Source: Nemophila menziesii (Eukaryota > Streptophyta > Magnoliopsida > Boraginales > Hydrophyllaceae). From it: DNA of 64,000 nt. The stretch covers positions 6,084,915 to 6,148,914 of the forward strand of contig JARWIR010000038.1 of the NCBI GenBank assembly GCA_029959085.1. Reading direction: 5' to 3'. Of this stretch, positions 55,266 through 64,000 are shown in pieces. Within the stretch, counting starts at the first letter, position 1. Every line of letters starts with the position of its first letter. The notes below the pieces were generated by a model. That model had not been told where the DNA came from and searched no databases. It saw only the letters and a list, made by a program, of their open reading frames with translations. The translations under genes and the position numbers were made by a program.

Positions 55266-55597
55266 AGCTGCTGGTTAGCACATATGTAACACACTACCTT
55301 TCTCTCCTATTAGCTTGTAAACACTTTAATAATATACACTAACTTAGAATTATACACTACAAAACATAAAACTAACTAGAAAGCAATTAAAACAAGGGGT
55401 GTCTCCAAAGAGAACTTTTATTTAACGTCTTTGAGTTAGACGTGTACCTCGGTGATCATGTATAAAGATCACCTCCCCAGCAATGAGTAAATTTATTAAT
55501 ATTTGGCAAGCGAAATTAGAATCTCTTGCCTTTCACGCCCACTAACTTCTCGAATCTATTCTTAGTAGTCATGGGTGTGCATGCTTTTTGTAGAGGA
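55266..55597 (-). other. Junction where the Athila polymerase should be
   Basis: About 330 bp of AT-rich non-coding sequence lie between the palindrome cluster and the protease end. Reverse transcriptase, RNase H and integrase are absent, so the element carries an internal deletion or is a non-autonomous derivative. Confidence 0.6.
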
Positions 55598-56812
55598 TCA
55601 GGATTTTTCGATTCGAATTCTTTGCTTATTTAGAACTCCTCCTTCTTTCGTTCTTCTTGGGTTCTCTTGGAACCTTCGCAACATGTTTCTGGTTCTCTTC
55701 TTTGCAACTTGTTTAATTGCGTCTAAGAACAAACAATTTCCCAGAGAACCATGAAACTTCATTGCTTTGAATACCTTAAATTTCACTTGTTCGTCTTGGA
55801 CTCTCATGATCAACTCACCATTCTCAACATCTATTAGTGTACGCCCCGTGGCTAAGGATGGTCTACCCAAGATGATGGGGACATTCTTATTCACGTCGTA
55901 GTCAAGAATAATAAAATCATAAGGAAATATAAAACTACCAGCTTTAACTAAAACATCTTCAATTTTACCTACTGCTCGGGAGAGGGAGCGATTTGCCATT
56001 TGTAATACCACTGAAGTAGTAACTACCTCTACTATTTTGAGCTTCTCGAATAGGGACTTTGGCATGAGATTTATACTCACACCTAGATCACATAATGCTT
56101 TCCCGATCCAACTTTCTCCAATAGAAATGGGAATCATAAAACTTCCGGGATCTTGTAGCTTTGGTGGCAACTTGCTTTGACAAATAAATGTACACTCCTC
56201 TGGTAATCCAATCATCTCCCCAGTTTCTAAACTTCGTTCGTTAGAAAGAATGTCCTTCATGAATTTCAGATATTTTGGCATTCTCTTGAGAGCTTCTACA
56301 AACGGAATATTAATATCTAGCTTGCTCACCATGTCAACGAACTTCTTGAATTCTTTTTCATTGTTCTTCTTTTTGACACGTGATGGGTATGGTGGAGGAG
56401 GACGTGTATTAATTTCCACTGATCTTTTCTTCTTTTCTGGTGTCTTCTCTGGGACACTCTTTGGTTCAACGACCTCTTCAACCTTATCTTCTACTGTTTC
56501 TTCAACCACTTTGTCAGGAATACAGGTTGGTTCTGGTTCTACTGTAGGCAGAGGTAATTGTATACCACTTCTCAATTCAACTGCATGACAAGCGTCATAT
56601 TCTGGAGCAATAGTATCACTTGGGAGTTGCACTTTTGGCCTGTTTTGAAGTGTACTCGCCATTTGTGACAGTGTATGCTCGAGATTCTTGATTACATTGG
56701 ATTGGGTTTGGAGTCTTTGCTGGATCATCTTCATATTTTCTTCAACTAGTTTCATCATCTTAGCCATACTTGAATCCAAACTTGAAGGTTGCTCTTGTGT
56801 AGCTTTTTGCAT
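55598..56812 (-). CDS. Athila gag C-terminus with aspartic protease
   Basis: 404 codons in one frame. The N-terminal part has the gag tail and coiled segment (MKLVEENMKMIQQRLQTQSN, VIKNLEHTLSQMASTLQNRP). Then comes the conserved Athila block PPPPYPSRVKKKNNEKEFKK...INIPFVEALKRMPKYLKFMK, then EECTFICQSKLPPKLQDPGS. The protease follows, with the active site ALCDLGVSINLMPKSLFEKL (D-L-G in place of D-S/T-G, usual in Athila), and ILGRPSLATGRTLIDVENGE. The frame ends with a basic tail at a stop at 55598, just after the protease. Pol is not present. In an intact element this would mature gag; here it can serve only in trans or not at all. Confidence 0.88.
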   Translation of the reverse strand: MQKATQEQPSSLDSSMAKMMKLVEENMKMIQQRLQTQSNVIKNLEHTLSQMASTLQNRPKVQLPSDTIAPEYDACHAVELRSGIQLPLPTVEPEPTCIPDKVVEETVEDKVEEVVEPKSVPEKTPEKKKRSVEINTRPPPPYPSRVKKKNNEKEFKKFVDMVSKLDINIPFVEALKRMPKYLKFMKDILSNERSLETGEMIGLPEECTFICQSKLPPKLQDPGSFMIPISIGESWIGKALCDLGVSINLMPKSLFEKLKIVEVVTTSVVLQMANRSLSRAVGKIEDVLVKAGSFIFPYDFIILDYDVNKNVPIILGRPSLATGRTLIDVENGELIMRVQDEQVKFKVFKAMKFHGSLGNCLFLDAIKQVAKKRTRNMLRRFQENPRRTKEGGVLNKQRIRIEKS

Positions 56813-57690
56813 TGAACATTGAGGTGGTTCTTGATAAGTTTATGTATAAATTAGCGCTTCTTGATAGATAGGTTGTGGTGGATAGTAAGATTGAGGTCGA
56901 GGTTGATAATAAGTCTTTTGATTTCTGACCCAATTTTGATTCTGTGGGGGCTGATAATTAGCGTAATTTCCTTAAGAATGATAATAACCATTAGAATAAC
57001 GGTTTCTTTGATTAGATACGAAGGAAATCGAAGCTGGATTATTCATACAATTCTCCTACGAATGATTCCTTGCTCCACAACCAGGAATGAAGGTAAAGTA
57101 TGTACTATGTTTACCTGAGCTATTGTTCGCGCTTGTTCTCGTAATCCCTTGAGTTGTTGGTTTAATTCTTTGAGCCTTAGAGATTCTGAGGTCTCTTTTG
57201 TTTTTCTGATTCTAACGGACAACTTCTCTCAGTTTCAAGAACTTTTTCCAAGATAGTATGAGCTTCTTTAGGATTTTAATAATACGAAACTTCCATTTCC
57301 TAACAAATCTGCTTTTCTTTTGGACTCGTCATTGAGTCCTCCATAGAACATGGTTAATTGATATTTAGGAGAGGAGACGTGGAATGGAAACCTCGCTTTC
57401 TTCTCATTAAAACGTAACTATGCTTTACCAACACCTTCCCCGTGTTCTTGCATAATCGGTTCAAGATCCAACATATCTTTTAAGCATCTACTGACCGGAT
57501 AAAATCGATCTTGAAATTTTGATTGGAGTTTGTCCCAGTCTAGAATATCACCGGGATGTTGGGAATCGTACCAATTGCTTGCACCTCCGATCAAAAAGAA
57601 CTGGAACATAACGTAATACATCTGCTCCTTTGTAATGCCTTTGATGACATAAGCGTCACAGGTTTGCATGAATTATTTCAGCAGAGCAAA
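56813..57690 (-). pseudogene. Athila gag N-terminal part, frameshifted
   Basis: On the minus strand 57669-57418 reads MYYVMFQFFLIGGASNWYDS, QHPGDILDWDKLQSKFQDRF, YPVSRCLKDMLDLEPIMQEH, GEG: the retrotransposon gag (Retrotrans_gag) domain. It continues, with stops near 57300 and 57100, to a glutamine/tyrosine/proline-rich section (QNWVRNQKTYYQPRPQ, YYPPQPIYQEA) near 56930-56860. There is no PBS or LTR upstream. At about 57690 the sequence changes directly to the plus-strand gene, so the 5' end of the element is missing. Confidence 0.8.
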
Positions 57691-58297
57691 GACAATCCAT
57701 AATAGACTTAGGGTTTGGAGGGATGTTAGACTTCTCGAAGGCAATCATTCAGAGAGACGTTCTCCAATTCATGGTGGAGGTATTCGAGGTGTTCACCAAC
57801 TCATTCAAGCTTATGGGGTTAGAACTACCTTTCCCCTACGTAGATGTGCACATGGTGCTCGGTAATACCTAGGAACAGGCCCGCCCACCAGTTTATGGTC
57901 TGGATTGCCCTAAGGTGCGAGACTTAAATATGAGGTTCGCCGGCGAATGGGTGAACGTGAGGTATGTTAAGTTTAATCTTGTCGAGGAGTGTCTCTTTTC
58001 TTGTGGGACAAGTGGTGTTGAGTTTAAACAACTGTTCATGATTTATATTATCGGGTTTTTTTTGCCACACCAAATATGCATGTTGTTGATAGATTATTTT
58101 TATTCGACTGGGGATGTTTGGTTGATACAGACATTCAATTGGTCTTATTCTGTATATGATATGGCTGTTATAGGGATAGTTGAATTCCAAACATGTCAGG
58201 AGCATGTGAAGTCAAAATATTTCAACGGGTGTGTTTACATTCTCCAGGTAAAAGATATTACTGTAGCTACCTTAGTTGTGTCTACATTTTACTAAAC
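57676..58297 (+). pseudogene. Plant mobile/Ulp1-associated N-terminal domain
   Basis: From 57676 the plus strand reads SAEQRQSIIDLGFGGMLDFS, KAIIQRDVLQFMVEVFEVFT, NSFKLMGLELPFPYVDVHMV, LG, then shifts frame near 57855. From 57915 it reads FKQLFMIYIIGFFLPHQICM, DVWLIQTFNWSYSVYDMAVI, KYFNGCVYILQV. This pattern ('GFG.LL', 'DVH.+LG', 'FNWS.YV', 'F.GC.YILQ') is found in large plant families of unknown function related to the plant mobile domain, which are often fused to or followed by Ulp1-type proteases and spread by Mutator elements. The frameshift makes this copy suspect. Its 5' end is overwritten by the Athila gag. The following exons at 58540-60121 probably belong to the same gene. Confidence 0.65.
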
Positions 58298-59034
58298 GGT
58301 TTTTGTTGCACTAATTTATTGTTTTTAGCTCTTTGATGTAGATTCTTTTCCTCCAACACATACAACGTACCGTTCCGGTACCTACTTCTATTTCATACGT
58401 TCGGAATTGGGATACGAACAACTATTCGAGGAAGATTAGGCTTTTGAGACATTGTGGGGGGTTTTATTGTCATCAGATGCTGGTTTGTCCCATTAAAGGT
58501 GGATGATGAGGAGGAGGAGGAGGAGGTGGTGGAGGAATATGATAAGGGGTTGTTTGGTCAACAAAGTTGGAAGGGGAGTGTGTCGGGCAAAAGGGGGAAG
58601 GGCCAGTGTGTAGAAGAGAGTTCGAGGAGATGAGTAAGCTTATGAAGGCCATGCATGAGAAATTTTGTGGCCCGGTTGCCATAGATATTAGACGGGGAGG
58701 TAGGGTCGATGAATCTGAGGTTGCGTCGTGGAAAGCAAAAGATACTATGATGGGGAGCCCGAGCAGGGGCACTAGTATGCAACAAGACATATGGTGATTT
58801 GGAGAGGCTCCTTACGCGGATTACGCTAAACCAAGTAGTAGGAGCCCATAACCCATGGATGAACCCAAATTTCTGGACGAATCTAGTGCAATGACTGACA
58901 TACCGATCCCGCTGCTTAGGAGATATGATATATGTAGTGTTTCCGGGGCCGATTGGATAGATTTTTCAAGGAGACTCATGACTGGTGATGATTTGCTCGT
59001 CGTTTACCTGAGTGACCCCTTAGCACCTGCGAGG
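58298..59034 (+). pseudogene. Acidic linker exon(s) of the Ulp1-type gene
   Basis: It contains an acidic run from GATGAGGAGGAGGAGG (58502), i.e. D-E-E-E-E, then FEEMSKLMKAMHEKFCGPVA (58623-58682) and MDEPKFLDESSAMTDIPIPL with VYLSDPLAPAR ending at a donor GAG/GTAATT (59034). The frame breaks between 58797 and 58855. It is a linker between the N-terminal domain and the peptidase. Confidence 0.5.
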
Positions 59035-59102
59035 TAATTTCTTCTAAATGATCTTTGGATTTTGTTTTTTCAAATATTAATAATTATTTTAAATGTTTGT
59101 AG

Positions 59103-60121
59103 TGAGGTTATTGTGAAATACTAGAACTTTCACCTATCACGCTACAAAATGAGAAACTTGTTGAATCCAGGGGCTTTTGTTTCAGATGATGTGAGTCATT
59201 TTGTTTTTTTACTTTTGTTTATATTATTTTTATTAACATTTTTAAGTGTTGTTGACATTTTTTGTGTTCTTTTTAAGGTTATTGACCTATGGGTCGAGTC
59301 TTTATGCCAAAAAGAGAGGTCTGTTGATCCTCGATGTCGTATGTGATACTTGCCTACTTACTTTGCGGTAGAAAAGGTTTCACACTATTTTTGTATATTG
59401 TACATCATATTAAAATGTATAATTAATAACTATATTACTTGTGTATCACGTTGTAGACCCATCTTACTGGTGACAACAAAAAAGTGTGTGACCTTACAAA
59501 TCTGTACTATGGTCCGGATAGGTCTACCGGGAGTGTTGATGACGTACAACAGGTACATTAATTTATACCTTTATTTTATTTGTTGAGTGTTGCTAACCTT
59601 TTAACTTTCTTTGATTTTGTAGATTTTTATACCTATAAATACGGAGCGGGGTCTTTGGTACCTGATTATTGTGGACTTTCGACGTGGGGAAATTTGTTTT
59701 TGCGACACAAAATTTCCAATGGGGAATCCAAGTCTGGGGGTACTTAGCTCAATTTTTATAGTGGTAAGTTGATAGTTGATATGTAAATTTAGGTTGCACT
59801 TTAATTTGTAGTTTGTAATTACTTTTTTATTCATTTTAGGTGGATCGGTTACAAAGTTGGATCGATCTTATTTCACAAAACAAAGTCCAACCAAGGTTGC
59901 TCAATTTCTATTTATAGTACCCAGATTGGGTCCCTCAACAATGTGATATGAATGATTGCGCAATTCATAATTGCCTAATGATGAGGTACAGTCGTACAAG
60001 GGGGATTCTTATGTCTTGGACAAATTCAAAATCGGGAACTAGAAGATTGGAGTTGTCCATGGGCCTCTTCCGGAATGAGTGTAATGAGTTTAAGTACTTT
60101 ATTAATGAAGTGTCACTCTAA
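59103..60121 (+). pseudogene. Ulp1-like C48 cysteine peptidase, multi-exon, catalytic His lost
   Basis: Exons with GT-AG borders: 59103-59187 (ends NPGAFVSDD), 59279-59369 (VIDLWVESLCQKERS...PTYFA, one stop), about 59457-59551 (ending SVDDVQQ), 59623-59763 (IFIPINTERGLWYLIIVDFR then RGEICFCDT) and 59840-60121 (WVPQQCDMNDCAIHNCLMMR). The pattern +F+PIN...HWYL..VDF...D and P.Q....DC is that of Ulp1/SENP peptidases, which remove SUMO. Here the His of 'HWYL' is Leu (GLWYL), while the Asp of VDF and the Cys of NDC remain. Stops at about 59345 and 59918 also argue against activity. Likely a dead copy of a transposon-amplified Ulp1 gene. Confidence 0.72.
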
Positions 60122-60743
60122 TTTAAGAAATATTCTTGCTTAATGTTTTTGTGTTGTAAGTTAAGAAAGATGGTGATGTGTGTTTTAAGATTCTTATTTT
60201 GTTGGTGTGTAAGACAGACTCTATAGGAGTTTTTAAGTTGCATGGTTGGTTGTTGTTTTGTGTGTATGGTTTATATTTTATGTTGTTAAGTTTTTATGTT
60301 AGACAGTCAGATTCTCCAATTTGTGTTAAGTATGTTTTTTATTTATTTTATTTATTGTGTATTTTGAATGTATAGATTTGAAGACTTGTAGTGTTTATTT
60401 TATTTTACCTATTCAAGAGCCCTTTACACAAATATATAGCATATACTATAATAAAATACAGTCATATGTTGAAATAAATATTTTATACCATACAAAATAG
60501 GATATGAAATAGAAATTGAAAACTACATTAATAAAATCATAGTTGATTAATAAAATATTACCAATTATATTAAACAACATTAAATTAAAGTGGAATTTAT
60601 AATAAATTGAAACGGAATGGATGAAGACTAGTACAATAACGTTAACAAACAAAACCAATATAATAAAATGAAACTTTCAAGTTGTTAAGTCGAATATTGA
60701 TGTTTTTTGATTGCGTTTAGATACGTTTGTTTCTCTTTAGTAA
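60122..60743. other. AT-rich 3' flank of the Ulp1-like gene
   Basis: No gene. T-rich on the plus strand to about 60410, then A-rich. Nothing else recognised. Confidence 0.5.
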
Positions 60744-61127
60744 TTATGTCAACGTTTTCCTAGGTACATCCTCCTTAACCCTTCGTGGGTAGCTATTGAT
60801 GGAAGGCGTGAATTCTAAGCTTGATTTGTAACTATCATCGATGTGGTGTCTCTTAATAGTGACTTTCGTTAACTTACTTCGACCAATGGTTGTCGACTTG
60901 TAATTTGTGGCATGTCGGGGATCTTTTGATGTGCGTATGTTGACTTTGTTTGGTGGAAAACGTGGAGTATAACTCGGAGATGCGTTGTAATTGTAGTGAA
61001 TATTCGTCAAATGTTGGTAGGATTTTTGTATGCTAGATGGACTATATTTTGAAAAATATTCTGGTGTCTTGGTTAATCTTGATAAACTTGGAGATAAGCC
61101 ACCTACATATGGTGGTTTCTTTTCCAT
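60744..61127 (-). CDS. Basic 127-residue ORF, unknown
   Basis: Intact minus-strand frame starting MEKKPPYVGGLSPSLSRLTK, rich in S, T, P, K, R and Y, with a basic middle (STTIGRSKLTKVTIKRHHID) and a tail RRVKEDVPRKTLT. No domain recognised. It lies head-to-head with the small plus-strand ORF at 61437, separated by 309 bp with possible TATA-like AT-rich sequence. It might be a transposon-carried orphan gene or chance; the codon pattern does not settle it. Confidence 0.35.
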   Translation of the reverse strand: MEKKPPYVGGLSPSLSRLTKTPEYFSKYSPSSIQKSYQHLTNIHYNYNASPSYTPRFPPNKVNIRTSKDPRHATNYKSTTIGRSKLTKVTIKRHHIDDSYKSSLEFTPSINSYPRRVKEDVPRKTLT

Positions 61128-61436
61128 TAATTAAGTGGTGAATAAAATTGTTTAGAAATGAAGACAAGAAATTAAAGGAAAATGGAGAACTATCATCAAT
61201 TATATATATCACAACAATCCACTAACGACTATATTTCATAAATAAATGCAAGCTAGCAACTATTTAAATACTCCTTATGCATTATTTACTCTTGTATCAA
61301 TTATTTATTACAAATGAAGACAAACAACACCAACGACTATATTATATGATGCTATAAAAGGTGAGGAAGTATGTAAGCATAACATTGTGCATTGTTATCT
61401 CTTTCATACCAACTCAACTAGTACAAACACTAACCA

Positions 61437-61789
61437 ATGTCTCCCAAAATCCTTCCCAATGTTGTTAAGAAAGTAAAAATAAGACTGTTATGGTGCAATT
61501 TCCCAACTCCAAACGAGTTGGAACCTAGGATCACCCAGGTAATGATAAGGGTAACTATGGAGCTCTATATTACTCATGCGATGGAAAATACAAGGTTTGG
61601 TGATGGTTCACTCCTTTAGAGGATGTTGATAGTACAAATATCGGAGAGTCGTTGACAACTTACCAACCTATTCTAGAAGAACGCTACGAGAGAAGAGAAA
61701 CAACACATCTAGAAGAAGTAAGGATGGTGTTGTATTTATTTTGTTTTTTGATGGTTGTTTTACTAGCTATTGTTGCCTTGAAGAATTGA
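61437..61789 (+). pseudogene. GRF-zinc-finger-like small membrane protein, frameshifted
   Basis: Starts MSPKILPNVVKKVKIRLLWC. At about 61535 a shift to another frame gives PGNDKGNYGALYYSCDGKYK, VW, a stop, WFTPLEDVD, the spacing of a GRF zinc finger (W-C...N-P-G...Y-C...F.W....). It then continues ERYERRETTHLEEVRMVLYL and FCFLMVVLLAIVALKN with a stop at 61787-61789. GRF fingers followed by a short coil and a C-terminal membrane anchor form a common plant family (At4g04775-like), often transposon-associated. Two of the expected zinc ligands are not obvious and one stop interrupts it, so this copy is likely dead. Confidence 0.5.
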
Positions 61790-61890
61790 TTCACATTATC
61801 ATGAAATATGAATCCCCTCGTATAGGTGTGAATGAGCATCATTCATCACCATTTCTTCTTAACACTTAAGCCTTGTTTTTTTACGACAAC

Positions 61891-62098
61891 ATTTTTTTTC
61901 AAGGTAATATAGAAACAAAAAAAAATATATATACATTAAAAGGTGAACTCGCCTTCATTCATGGTTTTATTTTCAAGCTAATTTGGAAACAAAAAATTAT
62001 ATAAAAATTAAAAGGTAATATAATTTTTCTTCAAGATTTTGTTTTCAAGCTAATATAGAAACAAAATAATATATAAATATTAAATGGTAATAACCTAA
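61891..62098. repeat. 72-bp AT-rich tandem repeat, three units
   Basis: TTTTCAAGSTAATATAGAAA then CAAAAAAWTATATA recurs at about 61897, 61971 and 62043, period 72-74 bp, with substitutions. Non-coding. Confidence 0.75.
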
Positions 62099-62284
62099 TA
62101 TTAATTCAAGGTTATGTATACAACACAAAGAATTTAAAATCCTTTAGCACCCAATATATCACATAAACTTCCTAATAATCCATACCCCAAAATAAGATGC
62201 TTAATATTCGCCCTATTATAAAAATTTCTTTAACTCTATTTGTTTTATAAACACCAAAGGATACTCAAATCTTAAAGGAAAATA

Positions 62285-62644
62285 TCAAGTGGAGTTAGGG
62301 TATGAACCGGAGTCTTTTTTAAACTTACCAAGATCTTTTTCAGTTGTAACTTGTGATAACCTTTCTCCTTCTTCTTTTAGCTCTAAATTAGACTTGTTGT
62401 TGTACATAATCGTGTTTTGGTAGATAATGGCAAGTGGTGTGGGTTCAAGAACCTTCCTTCTTTTGCGGGTAGCTATCTTCTTTATTCTTACCCTTTTTTT
62501 GCTTTTTTGGACCTTTTTATGGTCACCGCTATCCTTCTCATCCACACTATCACATGAAGGCTCCATTTTTGTTCCTTGAATATAGAGAGTATTCATGCAA
62601 AAAATAATGGGAATAAGAAGGTGGGTTGGTGTGGAGAGAGACAA
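62285..62644 (-). CDS. Lysine-rich ORF, unknown
   Basis: 119 codons from 62644, or about 93 from an internal ATG at 62566 (MEPSCDSVDEKDSGDHKKVQ). The stretch KKVQKSKKRVRIKKIATRKR is a strong nuclear-localisation type cluster. The upstream hydrophobic start (MSLSTPTHLLIPIIFCMNTL) could be a signal anchor or simply untranslated sequence. No domain recognised. It ends 10 bp before the LTR at 62655, so the LTR inserted next to, or took the place of, its promoter. Confidence 0.3.
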   Translation of the reverse strand: MSLSTPTHLLIPIIFCMNTLYIQGTKMEPSCDSVDEKDSGDHKKVQKSKKRVRIKKIATRKRRKVLEPTPLAIIYQNTIMYNNKSNLELKEEGERLSQVTTEKDLGKFKKDSGSYPNST

Positions 62645-62654
62645 ATAATGAGTG

Positions 62655-64000
62655 TGATGTCTCCTTAATTGTTCTTATTTTCGACCCTTAGGAGACATCA
62701 TTTTTGGTGTTTATTTAATTAATTCGATAGACTTTTGGACTAAATGTGCAATAATATGATTTTTCTCTTTTATTTCTAGCATTTTTGATTTATTAAGCTT
62801 TTGCGCGTAATATTGGTATTTTTAGTGAATATTTTACAGGTTTTAGATGTTAGCTAGAAGAGGAATCCGAGGAGAAAGTCGAAGATCAAAAGATAGAGTC
62901 AAGACTTGAAAAGAAATCCCGAAGATATTATTTTTAGAGCTGAAAATCCATTTTCCAGGCCATAGATTGCTGATTTCGAGGTGCTTAAGCGATGATCTAG
63001 CTGTTGACCTTTGAAGAGAAATCATTCCTTATCGAGTTACGGAACTTTAGCAACTGGAATGAGGTCAATCGGAGTCATAACGCATCGGGAAAAGCCGTTT
63101 TAGTGAAGGTGTATCAGCAGTTACGGGATTTTGGGCTTAGAAAGTGGGCTTGGACATTTAATTAATATTCTATTTTCTGGTCCAAGCCCTAGAACGAATT
63201 TGCACTTATAAAAGGAGGTCTGCACTTTTATTTTACACACAATTCACATTCCACAAGATTAAACACCAGAGAGAAGCAACAGAAGGAAGAAAGAAGAAGC
63301 TACAAGAGCTGGAGTGGGTCTATAGCTCCGTTCGTAGTCATTCCAATTCCGGAAATTAGGTTCTTTCAATTTTAATTTTGTAATCAAATATGAATTCCTT
63401 TATTTTTAATTTAGTTTTTAATTTTAATATGAGATAAGCTTTTCATAGTGCTTGAGAACAATTAATGGGTGAATCTCAATCTTATTAATTAACGAATGTT
63501 GAATTTGGGTTTTTATTGAATTAAACTAAATTAGGGCTTTTACTCTTTTCAATAAATTGAGATTATTTTACTGTTTTTAGAGTAGCTAACTAAGAACAGG
63601 TGTTAGTATCTAGGCTATTCCAATTAGTGGCGATTGGATCATCCTGACGGAGGGTTTAGGTACGGAAATATTTATTTAATCTAGGATAGAAGCTATTGAT
63701 TCTGACGAACTTAGCTAATTCTAGGGCCAATGAGGTAATAAAACTTAAACATCCGAAAGTGGATCATATTTACCCTGACGGGACTAGTGACACTCTAGGA
63801 TCGCCTTATAGTCCACCCTGACGGGGGTATAAGGAATTTAGAATCCCGACCATTGTAATTGACCAATTTAGCCCTTAAACAACATAAGTTAGGAAGTAAG
63901 ATTAGGAGGATCCTTGCGTTCTCAAGTACTACATCTCATATTGCGTTTTCACTTATTTTACTTGCGTCTTAGCTTTTACTTGCATTTTAATATTTGTCTT
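62655..64000 (+). repeat. Athila-like gypsy LTR (plus strand), cut by window edge
   Basis: Starts TGATGTCTCCTTAATTG and repeats its end in inverse at 62691-62700 (GGAGACATCA), then TTTTTGGTGTTTATTTAATT, as in the minus-strand LTR at 52600. Further shared marks: GTCAATCGGAGTCATAACG, GGGCTTAGAAAGTGGGCTTG. TATAAAAGGAGG at 63207 is the promoter; the transcribed leader follows with ACACCAGAGAGAAGCAAC and four CTGACGG motifs. Because it reads left to right it is a 5' LTR of an element outside the window, or a solo LTR. Confidence 0.8.
63207..63213 (+). promoter_or_regulatory. TATA box of the plus-strand Athila-like LTR
   Basis: TATAAAAGG about 550 bp into the LTR, followed within 40 bp by a CA-rich stretch suited for transcription start. 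Confidence 0.75.

Noticed and set aside
58473..58790. Pro-rich minus-strand frame of 105 codons
   Set aside because: Shadow of the acidic GAGGAGGAGG tract in the Ulp1-type gene on the other strand.

Overview
The window is repeat-dense nuclear DNA of a flowering plant, probably a eudicot. It is AT-rich, with GT-AG introns, plant LINE, Ty1/copia, Ty3/gypsy Athila, CACTA, Mutator, hAT and Stowaway-type elements, and only two convincing host genes. I saw no bacterial or organellar gene order and recognised no tRNA or rRNA gene. The lineage cannot be fixed from sequence alone; the Ulp1-type cassette hints at, but does not prove, a lineage rich in such families.

Layout. 1-355: minus-strand LINE tail. 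1393-1725: small intact basic-protein gene with a TATA box. 2508-2774: CACTA-type MITE with a 3-bp target duplication. 2910-10530: nearly complete, young Copia element (Sirevirus-like) on the minus strand, with two 1165-bp LTRs, initiator-tRNA PBS, polypurine tract, gag and pol, and target duplication ATTCT; it sits in the 5' leader of a decayed plus-strand LINE (10531-16327). 19.7-32.6 kb: at least five more LINE copies in both orientations, one inserted antisense into another. 33.2-37.0 kb: a further broken LINE holding a foldback Mutator MITE (33519-33710) and a truncated Copia LTR (34863-35951).

The best host gene is at 37710-39881 (minus): an eight-exon gene for a GPI-anchored protein of the At1g61900 type, 442 residues, including a 12-nt microexon. 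About 216 bp upstream of its ATG lies a nested nest of inverted-repeat elements (40098-42086) with an hAT element inside. Next comes a MITE-like inverted repeat (42344-45581) split by a Pack-MULE-like element (42697-45058) that has a perfect 9-bp target duplication, 28 copies of a 16-bp minisatellite and pieces of captured coding sequence. 45.6-50.9 kb: a LINE tail, a Stowaway MITE, a decayed FAR1/FRS-type transposase gene and a TIR element with a 62-bp minisatellite.

51.0-57.7 kb: a minus-strand Athila-like gypsy element retaining one LTR, a 3' ORF and gag-protease but no polymerase. 57.7-62.6 kb: a plus-strand multi-exon gene joining a plant-mobile-type domain to a Ulp1-like C48 peptidase, followed by three small ORFs, one resembling a GRF zinc finger with a C-terminal membrane anchor. 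62655 to the end: the start of a second Athila-like LTR, on the plus strand. The elements do not work together as one pathway. The recurring theme is nested insertion, plus CG-rich hairpin motifs (GCGGTGTACCGC type) shared by the Copia LTRs and the unrelated gypsy element.
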